64,000 nt of DNA from an uncultured Thiodictyon sp. (GCF_903946935.1 NZ_CAJAXH010000214.1:26413-90412), one strand, 5' to 3'; numbered from the stretch's first letter, positions 8,696 to 17,950 are shown. Made by a program: numbers and translations. Notes: generated from the letters alone by a model not told the origin.

Positions 8696-9241
8696 CTCCC
8701 ACGCTCCCGCGTGGGAGCAAGTGCGGGCGCTCCGCGTCCAGTGCCAAGACCGGACGCGGAGCGCCCGCACGGCATTCCCACGCTGGAGCGTGGGAACGAG
8801 AAACGGGAAGCGCTGCTTCCTGTGGCCAGCAGGGTCGGGCTTGCCGGAGTTCAACATGGCCACGTCCCGATCCACGGCAGCGGCCTTCTCCGGCTGCCCC
8901 GTGGCCTCGAACCAATCGCCGAGCGCATCCAGGCAGTTGCACCAGAAGACGTGCAGGTTGTGGACGTTGTATTGCTCCTCCCGGAAGGACAGGGGCAACA
9001 GCACCGCGCTCAGCGCCGGGGCGTCGCGCACCCCGATTGCCAGACGGCGCAGGAGGCTGGTCTTGCCCATGCCCCGCTGTCCCAGAATCAAGTGATGGGA
9101 GGCAAGACCCGAGGAATCAATCTCCGCGAGGCGACCGAGCAGACGCTCGACCAGATCGCCGCGGGCGACGAAGCTCGCGAGGAAGGCGGCATCGCTCAGG
9201 ATGGCCGGGTTGTAGACGGCAAGACCCAGTAGATCGCCCAT
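8675..9241 (-). pseudogene. Truncated AAA ATPase (N-terminal half, Walker A only)
   Basis: The frame starts MGDLLGLAVYNPAILSD and reaches a clear Walker A motif GQRGMGKTS, followed by LLRRLAIGVRD and the FREEQYNVHNLHVFW segment. It resembles large P-loop ATPases common in Chromatiales genomes. After about 140 residues native sequence stops: the last 45 or so codons are supplied by the three-hairpin repeat (8695-8800) and the edge of the MITE. Walker B and everything C-terminal are missing. A stable product is unlikely. Confidence 0.7.
8695..8800. repeat. Three-hairpin repeat, copy A
   Basis: This 106-bp unit contains three consecutive inverted repeats: GCTCCCACGC/GCGTGGGAGC; a longer one with GGGCGCTCCGCGTCC and its complement; and TTCCCACGCT/AGCGTGGGAA. 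A full copy in the opposite orientation lies at 32570-32675 and a partial copy at 19378-19418. Read on the minus strand it encodes the tail of the truncated ATPase. Confidence 0.85.
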
Positions 9242-9660
9242 GGCTCAAAGCACCACGTACCGCAGCCACCACTCGCGCAGCAGGTGCAGCCGCGCCGGCG
9301 GGCCACGTCGGCAATAAAGTCGCGGGCCGTCTCGGGATCGAAAGGCCCCAGAGTGAAGGGGTCCAGGTCGTTGAGTGCGCCCTCCACCTGGTTACGCCGG
9401 GCGATCGTATCGAGCCCGATGGAGCCAGTGTAAAGCCAGCGGATGCGCCGGTGCTTCTGACGCATGCCGCGCAGCCAGTACAAGAACTCCCGGATCGCTG
9501 CCGCCCCGCCCCGTTCCTGGAGCGCCGCGACGAAGACCGGCAACTCGTCGATCAGGATCAACCAGGGCGGGGCCTCGTTGTGGTCGTCCAAGTGAGCGAA
9601 GAGTTGATCGGCAAACTCGGGCCAGTCGTCTCCCATCTGAAGGTGTTGCAAGTGTAGCAC
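9196..9660 (-). pseudogene. ATPase remnant (Walker B to sensor region, no Walker A)
   Basis: The frame carries a Walker B-like PPWLILIDELPVFVAAL and a sensor-like RIRWLYTGSIGLDTIARR, typical of the middle and C-terminal parts of a P-loop ATPase. The Walker A half is absent upstream. Near the end it drifts out of frame: the alternative frame ends LLREWWLRYVVL and stops just before the ATG of the next truncated ATPase at 9241. The 5' end touches a perfect 34-bp palindrome. I read it as a decayed gene that lost its 5' half. Confidence 0.6.
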
Positions 9661-9691
9661 TACAAATCCGTAGCGCTACGGATTTGTAGTG
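9658..9691. repeat. Perfect 34-bp palindrome
   Basis: The sequence CACTACAAATCCGTAGC is followed directly by its exact reverse complement with no loop. It sits at the truncated 5' end of the ATPase remnant. It could be a protein-binding palindrome or an insertion-site scar. Confidence 0.8.
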
Positions 9692-9937
9692 ACTGGCACC
9701 CCCTGGCAGCGATCCGATAACGGCTGCGGCGCCCCACCGCCATCTAACCTCACGAGCGACCCAGAAATCGACCTTGTTACGGCCGGTTCGGACGGCCGTT
9801 CGCGACCGTGCCGCGCTCGACAAGGTGGCGCTCGCTGACCTATTGCAACCGCTAGCTGGCCGCTTATCATTGTGATTCCTTATGTGGTTTCGCATAATTC
9901 CCTTCCCTGCGATCCGATTCGTCCCCAAAGGCCCCCC

Positions 9938-11059
9938 ATGTTCCGACGCCTCCTCCTGGTACTCTTGGCCCTGGCCGCCGTGATCGGCGCTCTGGCCTAT
10001 CTGAAATACGGCCAGATCCAGGGCCAGATTGCGATGTTCTCCAAGCCGATGCCGGCGCCGGTGGTGGCGGTGGCGCAGGTGCGGGAGACCCGCTGGGAGC
10101 CGACCCTGGACGCGGTGGGCTCGGTCCAGGCGGTGCAGGGGGTGGAGGTCAGCAATCAGGTGGCCGGCCAGGTGAAGGAGATCCGCTTCGACTCCGGGGC
10201 CACCGTGCGCCAGGGGGAGATCCTGGTGCGCCTGGACGACGACGTGGATCAGGCGGAGCTTGAGGGGCTCAAGGCGGCCGAGCGGCTCGCCGCACTCAAG
10301 CTCAAGCGCAACAGTACGCTGTTGAAAGATAAGGCAGTCTCGCTGGGCGACGTCGACGACCTGGCGGCCCAGCTCGACCAGACGCGCGCCCAGGTCAAGT
10401 CCAAGCAGGCGACCATCGACAAGAAGGTGATCCGCGCGCCCTTCGACGGCCAGCTCGGCATCCGTAAGGTCGACCTGGGCCAGTTTCTGAAGGAGGGCAC
10501 CGCCATCGTGCTGTTGCAGGCGCTGGACCCGCTCTATGTGGACTATGCCCTGCCGGAGCGTGAGATCGGCCGCATCCGAGTCGGCCAACCGGTGCGGGTG
10601 CGGGTGGCCGCCCAACCGGATGCGGTATTCCAGGGCAGCATCGCCGCGATTGCACCCGGGGTGGACCGCGGCACCCGCAGCGTGCAGGTGCGTGCCCGCT
10701 TTGCGAACCCCAAGGTGCAACTGCGCCCCGGCATGTTCGCCCGGGTCGAGACCGTCCTGCCGGTGCAGGAGCGGGTGCTGACCCTGGCGCGCGAGGCGGT
10801 CACCTTCAACACCTATGGCGACTCGGTGTTCCTGGTGGAAGAGCAGGCCGGCACGCTCAAGGTCCAGCGCCGCCAGATCGAGACCGGCGCGGTGCGCGGG
10901 GATGAGGTGACGGTGGTGACTGGGCTCAAGGCCGGCGACCGGGTGGTCTCGGCCGGGCAGGTCAAGCTCACCAACGACCAGGCGATCCAGATCAAGGGTG
11001 CGGATCAGCCGCCGGCCGCGGCGACGGCGCCGACCCAGACCGGGGCCAAGCCCGAATGA
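9938..11059 (+). CDS. RND efflux system periplasmic adaptor (membrane fusion protein)
   Basis: This 373-residue protein is the periplasmic adaptor of a tripartite RND exporter. It has an N-terminal membrane anchor (MFRRLLLVLLALAAVIGALA), a lipoyl/barrel-sandwich half-motif (VKEIRFDSGATVRQGEILVR), a short alpha-hairpin, the second lipoyl half (APFDGQLGIRKVDLGQFL) and beta-barrel and membrane-proximal domains. The ATG at 9938 is chosen because it starts the anchor directly; upstream codons are not family-like. Its stop overlaps the start of the RND pump gene (ATGA at 11056-11059), implying translational coupling. No outer-membrane TolC-like gene follows, so it must use one encoded elsewhere. 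Confidence 0.92.
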   Translation: MFRRLLLVLLALAAVIGALAYLKYGQIQGQIAMFSKPMPAPVVAVAQVRETRWEPTLDAVGSVQAVQGVEVSNQVAGQVKEIRFDSGATVRQGEILVRLDDDVDQAELEGLKAAERLAALKLKRNSTLLKDKAVSLGDVDDLAAQLDQTRAQVKSKQATIDKKVIRAPFDGQLGIRKVDLGQFLKEGTAIVLLQALDPLYVDYALPEREIGRIRVGQPVRVRVAAQPDAVFQGSIAAIAPGVDRGTRSVQVRARFANPKVQLRPGMFARVETVLPVQERVLTLAREAVTFNTYGDSVFLVEEQAGTLKVQRRQIETGAVRGDEVTVVTGLKAGDRVVSAGQVKLTNDQAIQIKGADQPPAAATAPTQTGAKPE

Positions 11060-14000
11060 AGTTCACCGATATCTTCGTCTACCGCCCGGTGCTCGCCGCC
11101 GTCGTGAGCCTGTTGATCTTCATCCTAGGGATTCGCGCCTTCATCGATCTGGAGGTCCGCCAGTACCCCAAGACCCAGAACACCGTGGTGACCATCACCA
11201 CCGCCTACCCCGGGGCGAGCAGCGATCTGGTCAAGGGTTTCATCACCACGCCGCTGCAACAGGCCATCGCCGAGGCCGACGGCATCGACTTCCTGTCCGC
11301 CACCAGCACGGCCGGGGTCTCGGTCATCGAGGCCAACATGCGCCTCAACTACGACCCCAAGGCGGCGGTGGCCGAGATCCAGGCCAAGGTGGCGAGCCGG
11401 ATCAATGTGTTGCCGGAGACCGCCCAGAACCCCGTCATCGACTCCACCACGGGCAACTCCACGGCCCTGATGTACCTGGCCTTTTACAGCAAGGTCATGG
11501 ACCTGCCGCAGATCACGGACTATGTGCTGCGGGTGGTCCAACCCCAGTTGCAGGCACTGCAAGGCGTGGCCAAGGCGCAGTTGCTCGGCAACAAGACCTT
11601 TGCGATGCGCATCTGGCTGGACCCGGCGCGCATGGCGGCCCTGGGGGTGACCGGGGACGACGTGACGCGGGTCCTGCGGGCCAACAACTATCTCTCGGGC
11701 ATTGGCAAGCTCAAGGGCGACCTGGTCCAGATCGACCTCTCGGCCACCACGGATGTCAGCCGGGTGGAGGACTTCAGCCGGCTGGTAGTGCGCGCCGACG
11801 GCGACACCCTGGTCCGTCTGGAGGACATCGCCCGCGTCGAGCTGGGCGCCGCGGACTATGACTCCACCACGCTCTACAAGGGCAACCCCGCCATCTTCAT
11901 CGCGGTGGAGCAGACCCCCGGGGCCAATCCGCTCGATGTCGCCAAGCGGGTCCGCGACCTGCTGCCCAAGCTGCGGGCCGATTTCCCGCAGGGGCTCGAC
12001 GCCTTCGTGCCCTATGACGGCAGCGCCTTCATCGATGAGTCGATCCGGGAGGTCTTCAAGACCCTGGTCGAGGCGGTGCTGGTGGTGCTGCTGGTGATCT
12101 TCCTGTCGCTTGGCTCGCTGCGCGCCGCCCTGGTGCCCGCGGTGGGGGTGCCGCTGTCCATCGTCGGGGCCGGGTTCCTCATGTTGCTGATGGGCTTCTC
12201 CATCAACCTGCTCACCCTATTGGCCATGGTGCTCGCCATCGGGCTAGTGGTGGACGACGCCATCGTGGTGGTGGAGAACGTCCATCGGCACCTGGAGATG
12301 GGCAAATCCAATATCCAGGCCGCGGTGGACGGGGCGCGCGAACTGGCCCTACCCATCATCGCCATGACCACGACCCTGGTAGCCGTCTATGCCCCCATCG
12401 GTTTCATGGGCGGGCTGGTCGGCACACTGTTCACTGAATTCGCCTTCACCCTGGCCGGCGCGGTCCTGGTCTCCGGCGTGGTGGCACTCACACTCTCGCC
12501 CATGCTCTCGGCCCTGGTGCTGCGCTCCGGTGCGCAACAATCCGCCTTTGAACTGCGTGTCGAGCACACCTTTGAGTCACTGGCCAGGGGCTACCGGGGG
12601 CTGCTCCATCGCTGGCTCGCCTTCCCCTCGCTCACGCTGCTGGTGGCGCTGGTCGTCATCGGTGCCATTTATGCCATGTACAGCATGACGCAGAAGGAAT
12701 TGGCGCCCACCGAGGATCAGAGCATCCTGTTCTTCATGGGCACCGCGCCGCAGACCGCCACCATCGATTACGACATCCGCTATATCAGGGAGATGTTTCC
12801 CATCTTCGACGCCATCCCGGAATACACGGATTCATTCCTGGTGGCCGGCTTCGGCGGGGACCAATCCTCGGTCTTTGGCGGATTCAAGATCGCACCGGCG
12901 GCCGCGCGCAAACGCAGTCAGGACGCCATCCTGCCCGAGCTGCAAGGGGCGCTCTCGCAGATCGCGGGGCTCAATACGGTGGTCTTTCCGCTCCCCAGCC
13001 TGCCGACCCCAGGCAATGGTATCCCGGTGGACTTCGTGATAGTCTCCGACCGCGATTACAAGGAGTTGGACGGATTGGCGGACAAGCTCGTGGGCGCGGC
13101 CATGGGCAGCGGCAAGTTCATGTTCCTCTCCAAGGACGTGAAGCTGGAGCGCCCCCGCACCGTGCTGGAGGTGGACCGGGAACTGGCCGGCGCCATGGGT
13201 ATCAGCATGGCGGACCTGGGTACGAGCCTTGCCAGCATGCTGAGTGAGAACTATGTCAACTGGTTCAGCCTGGAGGGGCGCAGCTACAAGGTCATCCCCC
13301 AGGTGGAGCAGCGCTTCCGCAATGACGCGAGCGAACTGAAGGACTATTACATCCGCAACAGTGCTGGGGAACAGGTGCCATTGAGTACACTGGTGAAAAT
13401 CCGCCACGAGGTGGAGCCATCCAAGCGCACCCAGTTCCAACAATTGAACGCCATCACGCTCTCCGGGGTCCAGATGCCCGGCGTGACCTTGGGCGATGCG
13501 CTCGCCTTTCTGGAGGAACAGGCCAAGGCCATCTTCCCGCAGGGTGTGCGCTATGACTTCAAGGGCGAGTCGCGCCAGTTCAAGGGCGAGGGCACGGCCT
13601 TGGAGGTCACCTTCTTCCTCTCGCTCATCATCATCTATCTGGTGCTGGCGGCGCAATTCGAGAGTTGGCGCGACCCCTTCGTCATCCTGATGTCGGTGCC
13701 GGTCTCAGTTGCCGGGGCCATGGCCTTTTTATTCCTGGGTTTCGCCAGCATCAATATCTATACGCAGGTCGGCCTCATCACCCTGATCGGGCTGGTAACC
13801 AAGAACGGTATACTCATCGTCGAGTTCGCCAACCAATTGCGCACGCGCGAGGGTTTGAGCAGACGCGAGGCGGTGGAGCGCGCCTCGACCATCCGCCTGC
13901 GCCCCATCCTCATGACGACGGTGGCGATGCTGGTCGCCATGGTCCCGCTGCTGATCGCCAGTGGCCCCGGGGCGGTGAGCCGCTTCGACATCGGGCTGGT

Positions 14001-14148
14001 GATCATGACGGGCTTAGGCATCGGCACGCTCTTCACCCTGTTCGTGGTGCCCTCCTTCTATCTGCTGCTCTCGTCCGCGGTCCATGGGGGGCACGGGGTG
14101 CCGACGCAATCCGCGCGGCCGACCGACCATCCGCAATCTCAAGCATGA
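11056..14148 (+). CDS. RND multidrug efflux transporter, inner-membrane pump (HAE1 type)
   Basis: This 1030-residue protein is a proton-driven RND pump of the AcrB/MexB/MexF group. It has the usual 12 membrane segments and two large periplasmic loops. It opens MKFTDIFVYRPVLAAVVSLL, has QYPKTQNTVVTITTAYPGAS in the first porter domain, and in TM4 carries the proton-relay pair D400-D401 within LVVDDAIVVVENV. The second half repeats the pattern (NGILIVEFANQL, LRPILMTTVAMLVAM). The last 18 residues or so, after SFYLLLSSAVHGG, are not RND-like and coincide with a DUF29 relic. The pump itself seems intact. Confidence 0.95.
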   Translation: MKFTDIFVYRPVLAAVVSLLIFILGIRAFIDLEVRQYPKTQNTVVTITTAYPGASSDLVKGFITTPLQQAIAEADGIDFLSATSTAGVSVIEANMRLNYDPKAAVAEIQAKVASRINVLPETAQNPVIDSTTGNSTALMYLAFYSKVMDLPQITDYVLRVVQPQLQALQGVAKAQLLGNKTFAMRIWLDPARMAALGVTGDDVTRVLRANNYLSGIGKLKGDLVQIDLSATTDVSRVEDFSRLVVRADGDTLVRLEDIARVELGAADYDSTTLYKGNPAIFIAVEQTPGANPLDVAKRVRDLLPKLRADFPQGLDAFVPYDGSAFIDESIREVFKTLVEAVLVVLLVIFLSLGSLRAALVPAVGVPLSIVGAGFLMLLMGFSINLLTLLAMVLAIGLVVDDAIVVVENVHRHLEMGKSNIQAAVDGARELALPIIAMTTTLVAVYAPIGFMGGLVGTLFTEFAFTLAGAVLVSGVVALTLSPMLSALVLRSGAQQSAFELRVEHTFESLARGYRGLLHRWLAFPSLTLLVALVVIGAIYAMYSMTQKELAPTEDQSILFFMGTAPQTATIDYDIRYIREMFPIFDAIPEYTDSFLVAGFGGDQSSVFGGFKIAPAAARKRSQDAILPELQGALSQIAGLNTVVFPLPSLPTPGNGIPVDFVIVSDRDYKELDGLADKLVGAAMGSGKFMFLSKDVKLERPRTVLEVDRELAGAMGISMADLGTSLASMLSENYVNWFSLEGRSYKVIPQVEQRFRNDASELKDYYIRNSAGEQVPLSTLVKIRHEVEPSKRTQFQQLNAITLSGVQMPGVTLGDALAFLEEQAKAIFPQGVRYDFKGESRQFKGEGTALEVTFFLSLIIIYLVLAAQFESWRDPFVILMSVPVSVAGAMAFLFLGFASINIYTQVGLITLIGLVTKNGILIVEFANQLRTREGLSRREAVERASTIRLRPILMTTVAMLVAMVPLLIASGPGAVSRFDIGLVIMTGLGIGTLFTLFVVPSFYLLLSSAVHGGHGVPTQSARPTDHPQSQA

Positions 14149-14332
14149 CATCGCCCGCTTGTTCAAAGAAACCCCCAGCCTGCGTCGTTTCCTGGTGGAG
14201 GAACTGGGCGAGGCTTACCCTGAAGCGGTGGAATGGGCGGCAGACGAAACCGGGCTGATTGACGATACCTTTCCCTTGGCCTGCCCCTATTCAATAGACG
14301 ACATCCTGAGCCGGGACTTCTGGCCGGAGTGA
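14120..14332 (+). pseudogene. C-terminal relic of a DUF29 protein
   Basis: In a frame different from the RND gene, the sequence reads RPTIRNLKHDIARLFKETPS and then SLRRFLVEELGEAYPEAVEW, ending CPYSIDDILSRDFWPE. This is the C-terminal third of DUF29 proteins, a common family of unknown function in phototrophs. No N-terminal part exists, so the 3' end of the RND gene appears to have been joined to a partly deleted DUF29 gene. Confidence 0.75.
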
Positions 14333-14414
14333 ACAAGGCAAGGCCGCTGCCGCTCTGCGGCCTCGATCACCGTGTCGGCCGTCGGGGCCTGCGGCGTACA
14401 GCGTCTGACACATG

Positions 14415-14440
14415 CGTGCCACCGCTGGAGCGGTGGCACG
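14415..14440. repeat. 26-bp hairpin (12-bp perfect arms)
   Basis: CGTGCCACCGCT is followed by GG and its exact complement. It resembles the third hairpin of the three-hairpin repeat in layout but differs in sequence. It lies between the DUF29 relic and the glutathione peroxidase gene; no T-run follows on the plus strand. Confidence 0.6.
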
Positions 14441-14602
14441 AGCGCCGAGGAGGGGCGGCGTGGCCGGAAGGTCGATCACGGCCCGCTCGGCCGTACCGCG
14501 CGCGTCCCCGCGTTTTTCGCGTCAATCGCCTTGGACGATTGCAATTTCCGGTGTACGCACCATTTCCACAGGTCACACCCTGTTCGTTCTGGAGCGCCCA
14601 TC

Positions 14603-15169
14603 GTGAAATCTACCCTGTTCGCCCTCGGCCTGGTCGCCATCAGCGGCGGCGTTTCCGCCGAGGCGCCGGCCACCGCGCCGGCCGCTGCCGCCTGCCCGCC
14701 CCTGCTCGATCTCAAGGTTCGCCGACTGGCCGGAGAGGAGGTCGTCGACCTCTGCGAGGCCTATCGAGGCAAGGTCATCCTGGTGGTCAACACCGCCAGC
14801 AAGTGCGGCTTCACCCCACAGTACGAGGGGCTGGAGGCACTCTATCGCAAGTACCGCGACCGCGGCCTGGTGGTGCTCGGCTTCCCGTCCAATGACTTCA
14901 TGAAGCAGGAACCCGGCAGCGAGCAGGAGATTGCGAAGTTCTGTCGACTCACCTACTCGGTCGAGTTCCCGATGTTCGAGAAGGTCAGCGTGACCAAGGG
15001 CAGCGCCGCACCCCTGTTCGAGCGACTGGTGGCCGCCGGCGCCCCCTATCCCAAGTGGAATTTCTACAAATACCTGATCGACCGCAACGGCAACTATGTC
15101 GATTATTTCGCCAGCATCACCGGGCCGGAGAGTAACAAGGTCACGCAGGCGATCGAAAAGCTCCTGTGA
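14603..15169 (+). CDS. Exported glutathione peroxidase-family protein
   Basis: This 188-residue thiol peroxidase of the glutathione peroxidase family should reduce peroxides. The peroxidatic residue is C68 in VNTASKCGFTPQY (Cys, not Sec), followed by GFPSNDFMKQEPGSEQEI and WNFYKYLIDRNG, the other family motifs. An N-terminal signal peptide (MKSTLFALGLVAISGGVSAE, starting from GTG) suggests a periplasmic location. The GTG at 14603 is preferred because it begins the signal peptide and has a GGAG site about 10 bases upstream. Bacterial members often use thioredoxin rather than glutathione. The LOG-family gene begins 23 bases downstream, so the two may be co-transcribed. Confidence 0.88.
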   Translation: MKSTLFALGLVAISGGVSAEAPATAPAAAACPPLLDLKVRRLAGEEVVDLCEAYRGKVILVVNTASKCGFTPQYEGLEALYRKYRDRGLVVLGFPSNDFMKQEPGSEQEIAKFCRLTYSVEFPMFEKVSVTKGSAAPLFERLVAAGAPYPKWNFYKYLIDRNGNYVDYFASITGPESNKVTQAIEKLL

Positions 15170-15192
15170 GGACAGCGACCTGAGTAGGCACC

Positions 15193-17142
15193 ATGTACGC
15201 GACACCGCAAACCGACGACGGCTGGATCACCCACGTCCATGGGCGGGAGGGCGAGGCCCTGGTGGTGGATGCGCACTTTGTCCTCCCCCACCAATTCTGC
15301 GAGCAAGTGCGCGGGCGGGAGTCGGAGTTGGTGTTCGCGGCGCGCAGCCGCCTGGCGCGGCTCGGAATCAACATCACCCCATTGGGTGAGCCGGTACTCG
15401 ATGGGTGTGCGTGCGACCTGCGCCTGGAGGTCGTCGCCGCCATCCAGGCCTACGGGATGGCCGAGCACTTGGAGCGGCTGGCGGTCGCCGGGATGCGGGT
15501 CGGCCGGCTGGTCTTCTGCCCCCAGGATACCCGGCTCAATTCAACCGAGATCCACACACTGATTCGGGACAACCAGATCCAGGTGCCCGTCGGCTTTTCG
15601 CTGGACACCCACGGTTACCTGATCCTGCGGCCCCAACAGCAGGTCTTTCAGTTTCGCACGCCGCTCGCCTATGAGGAGGTCCACGCGGTCGCCTATCACG
15701 CGGATGGCAAGGAACTGCTCAACCGCCTCCAGGTCCGCACCCAGGTTGCCAATATCGAATTGGCCCCGATGGATGGCCTGGTGACGGCCTGCTCCATGTT
15801 CCTGCACCGACACTTTGTGGTCCTGCAGAACCGCGACGATGCGCTCGGCGTCCACCTTCAGGCCACCGTGCTGGACCCGATCTCCACCCGCGGCACCAAC
15901 ATCTATCTGGAATTCATCAACCGCTCAGACCAACTGATCGTCAACCCCACGGTGGCCGCCACCGTCCATCCGGCCACCCGCCGGGAGCCGCAGCGCCACT
16001 ACTGGCACGGCGGGCCGCAGGACCAGCAGAGCGCGGCCGAGTCCGAGTACCGGGCGCTCATCCAGGTGTTCGACCGGCTGGAGGCCGCGCCGCCCCTGGC
16101 CGCGGACTGTCATCGGCTGATGGCCGCGACCAGCGACCCGGCGGCCCTGCTGCGCGGCGGCGCACCTGACCTGCTGTGCCTGCGACCGGACAGCCCCGAG
16201 CGCCCCCACACCGCCGAGGAGGCCGCCGCCGCCGGCACGACACCCCAGTGCGACGCCTGCCCCACCCCACTGGATCGACTCGCGGACGACGCCGGGGCAA
16301 CCCTCTTGCTCGGCTATTTCCCCAACCTGATTGAACACGCTGAGATCTGCGCCGCGGCGCTCCGCCGCAAGGTGGCCAGTGTGTGCTTCCGGCGCACCGC
16401 CTTCGAGCACGGGGTCTTCCTCTCCGACCGCGACCACGGTCGCCTGGCAGACTATGAGGGGCTGGGGCTGAAGGTGTATTGGTGTAACGAGGCCCGCGGC
16501 CACGTCCTGCGGCATGTCTTTCGGGGCTTGCGGGGTTATTTCACTGAACCGGATACGGTCGACCGGTTCCGTTCAGCCCTGATCTTCGCCATCTATGGCT
16601 CGGTCAAACCACTGAGCGACCAAGAACTGGGCCACACCGAACGACTCATCGAACACCTCAAGGGGCTCTTCGGCAACGACATCGGCATACTCACCGGCGG
16701 CGGCCCCGGGTCGATGCAACAGGTCACCGACATCGCCAGCCGCCAGGGCCTCTTGATCGGCTCCAGCTTCATCGAGACCATGGATCAGGAGACCAACAAG
16801 AGCGCCGATTTCTACCAGACCTTCCAGGCACGCAGCCGCCAATCGCGCCAGCGCTGGTTCGAGATCGCGAGCTTCCACATCTTTCTGATCGGCGGCGTGG
16901 GTACGCTGGAGGAGATCGGGCTCACGCTCACCGACATGAAACTCGGGGTCATCGAGGCCAGCCCGGTGGTCTTCCTCGACAGCGCCGCCGGGGGCGACTT
17001 CTACTGGGAAGGGCTCAAGACCCAACTCACGCGCATGGTCCGCGCCGGGCGCGCGCCCGCGTGGCTGCTCGACAACATCCTGATGACCGCCGATCCGGAG
17101 GAGGTCCCGCGCTTCTACAAGAAGACCCTGCGGCTGGGGTAG
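15193..17142 (+). CDS. LOG-family (Rossmann) protein with a long N-terminal extension
   Basis: The C-terminal 200 residues of this 649-residue protein form a LOG (lysine-decarboxylase-like) Rossmann domain, with GGGPGSMQQV near residue 502 and IGGVGTLEEIG near residue 567. LOG proteins usually hydrolyse nucleoside 5'-monophosphates and are only about 200 residues long. The preceding 440 residues are not recognised; they hold segments such as RLNSTEIHTLIRDNQIQVP and a possible zinc site (CDACPTPLDRL). The consensus PGGxGTxEE has Ile and Val variations but the catalytic Glu pair is present. It follows the peroxidase gene closely. The domain call is firm, the full function unknown. Confidence 0.75.
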   Translation: MYATPQTDDGWITHVHGREGEALVVDAHFVLPHQFCEQVRGRESELVFAARSRLARLGINITPLGEPVLDGCACDLRLEVVAAIQAYGMAEHLERLAVAGMRVGRLVFCPQDTRLNSTEIHTLIRDNQIQVPVGFSLDTHGYLILRPQQQVFQFRTPLAYEEVHAVAYHADGKELLNRLQVRTQVANIELAPMDGLVTACSMFLHRHFVVLQNRDDALGVHLQATVLDPISTRGTNIYLEFINRSDQLIVNPTVAATVHPATRREPQRHYWHGGPQDQQSAAESEYRALIQVFDRLEAAPPLAADCHRLMAATSDPAALLRGGAPDLLCLRPDSPERPHTAEEAAAAGTTPQCDACPTPLDRLADDAGATLLLGYFPNLIEHAEICAAALRRKVASVCFRRTAFEHGVFLSDRDHGRLADYEGLGLKVYWCNEARGHVLRHVFRGLRGYFTEPDTVDRFRSALIFAIYGSVKPLSDQELGHTERLIEHLKGLFGNDIGILTGGGPGSMQQVTDIASRQGLLIGSSFIETMDQETNKSADFYQTFQARSRQSRQRWFEIASFHIFLIGGVGTLEEIGLTLTDMKLGVIEASPVVFLDSAAGGDFYWEGLKTQLTRMVRAGRAPAWLLDNILMTADPEEVPRFYKKTLRLG

Positions 17143-17173
17143 CCTAGTACCCCATCCACCCTATGTTGCATGC

Positions 17174-17478
17174 CGACCCCAACGGGGTCGAACATATCAG
17201 CCCAGGGCAACGCCCTGGGTTAGCGTTGTTTATTAGGCCTAGCCCTGAAAGGGCGTGACATAACGGTGGGGCTCCTGATGTCACGCCCTTTGAGGGCTGG
17301 GGTCTGTTATCCGTCATACCCAGGGCGTTGCCCCGGGGCTGGTATGTCGCGCCCCTTCGGGGCTTGAGTACGCGCAAGAGTAGGCGGTATAAGGTACCAT
17401 CCCTGACGCAGAAGTCGCGCAGGGACATTGGGGATCAGGACCCCGCAGCAGGGACCTGGATTCCGCTGCGCTCCATCA
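17174..17478. repeat. Complex inverted-repeat block downstream of the LOG gene
   Basis: Several hairpins lie in a row: GACCCCAACGGGGTC at 17175-17189, CCCAGGGCAACGCCCTGGG at 17201-17219, and a longer pair with arms at 17241-17260 and 17279-17298 (19 of 20 match). A further group around 17317-17365 contains CCCAGGGCGTTGCCC and GCCCCTTCGGGGC. At 17458-17478 lies a solo copy of the GGATTCCGCTGCGCTCCATC motif that also forms part of the element at 34241-34441. There is no coding potential. One hairpin may also terminate LOG transcription. Confidence 0.65.
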
Positions 17479-17584
17479 AGGCGACAACCAGCGCCCCGAT
17501 GGAATAGGTGCCCAATCTCCATGGCGGACCACGGTGGCCCTAGTACACCCCCGTGCCGCCGTTCGGTTCGCACCCAGTGCTGGA

Positions 17585-17950
17585 TCAGTAGCGACCGCCA
17601 CCCTCCCTGCCACCGCCGTCGCGATCACGGTCGCGACCGCCGCCACCCCCCCAACCGCCGCCGCCACCGCCACCGCCACCGCCACCGCCACGCGGACGGT
17701 TTTGCTGCTCACGCGGGCGCGCCTCGTTGACGGTCAGCTTGCGCCCCTTGAACACGGACTCGTTCAGTTCTTTGATCGCGCTGTCGGCCGCGCCGTTGTC
17801 GGGCATGTCCACAAACCCGAAGCCCTTGGATTGTCCTGAAAATTTGTCCTTTATGACCTCCGCGCTCGCGAGCTCTCCATACTCGCCGAAGATTTCACGC
17901 AAATCATCGTCGGTGACGCTATAGGTTAAGTTGCCTACGTAGATCCTCAT
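17585..17950 (-). CDS. RRM-type RNA-binding protein with Gly/Arg-rich tail
   Basis: This 121-residue protein has one RNA recognition motif (residues 1-80): RNP2 is MRIYVGNL and RNP1 is SKGFGFVDM. A tail of long Gly runs with RDRDRD and GGGRY follows. The architecture matches bacterial Rbp proteins, which are often cold-induced in cyanobacteria and occur in many proteobacteria. The tail is encoded by simple GGC/GGT-type repeats (about 17600-17700) that could vary in length. Its likely role is RNA chaperoning; targets are unknown. Confidence 0.9.
   Translation of the reverse strand: MRIYVGNLTYSVTDDDLREIFGEYGELASAEVIKDKFSGQSKGFGFVDMPDNGAADSAIKELNESVFKGRKLTVNEARPREQQNRPRGGGGGGGGGGGGWGGGGGRDRDRDGGGREGGGRY

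Noticed and set aside
9392..10720. 442-codon open frame on the minus strand opposite the RND adaptor
   Set aside because: It is mostly antisense to the efflux adaptor gene and has no recognisable domain; its His/Arg/Gly-rich composition is typical of a shadow frame.
15193..17142. Annotation as lysine decarboxylase
   Set aside because: The GGGPGSMQQ and GGVGTLEE motifs are of the LOG family, which was mis-named lysine decarboxylase. No PLP-type decarboxylase motif is present.
17174..17365. Considered as a CRISPR or attachment-site array
   Set aside because: The units differ in length and sequence, spacing is irregular and there are no cas genes. It is a group of hairpins.
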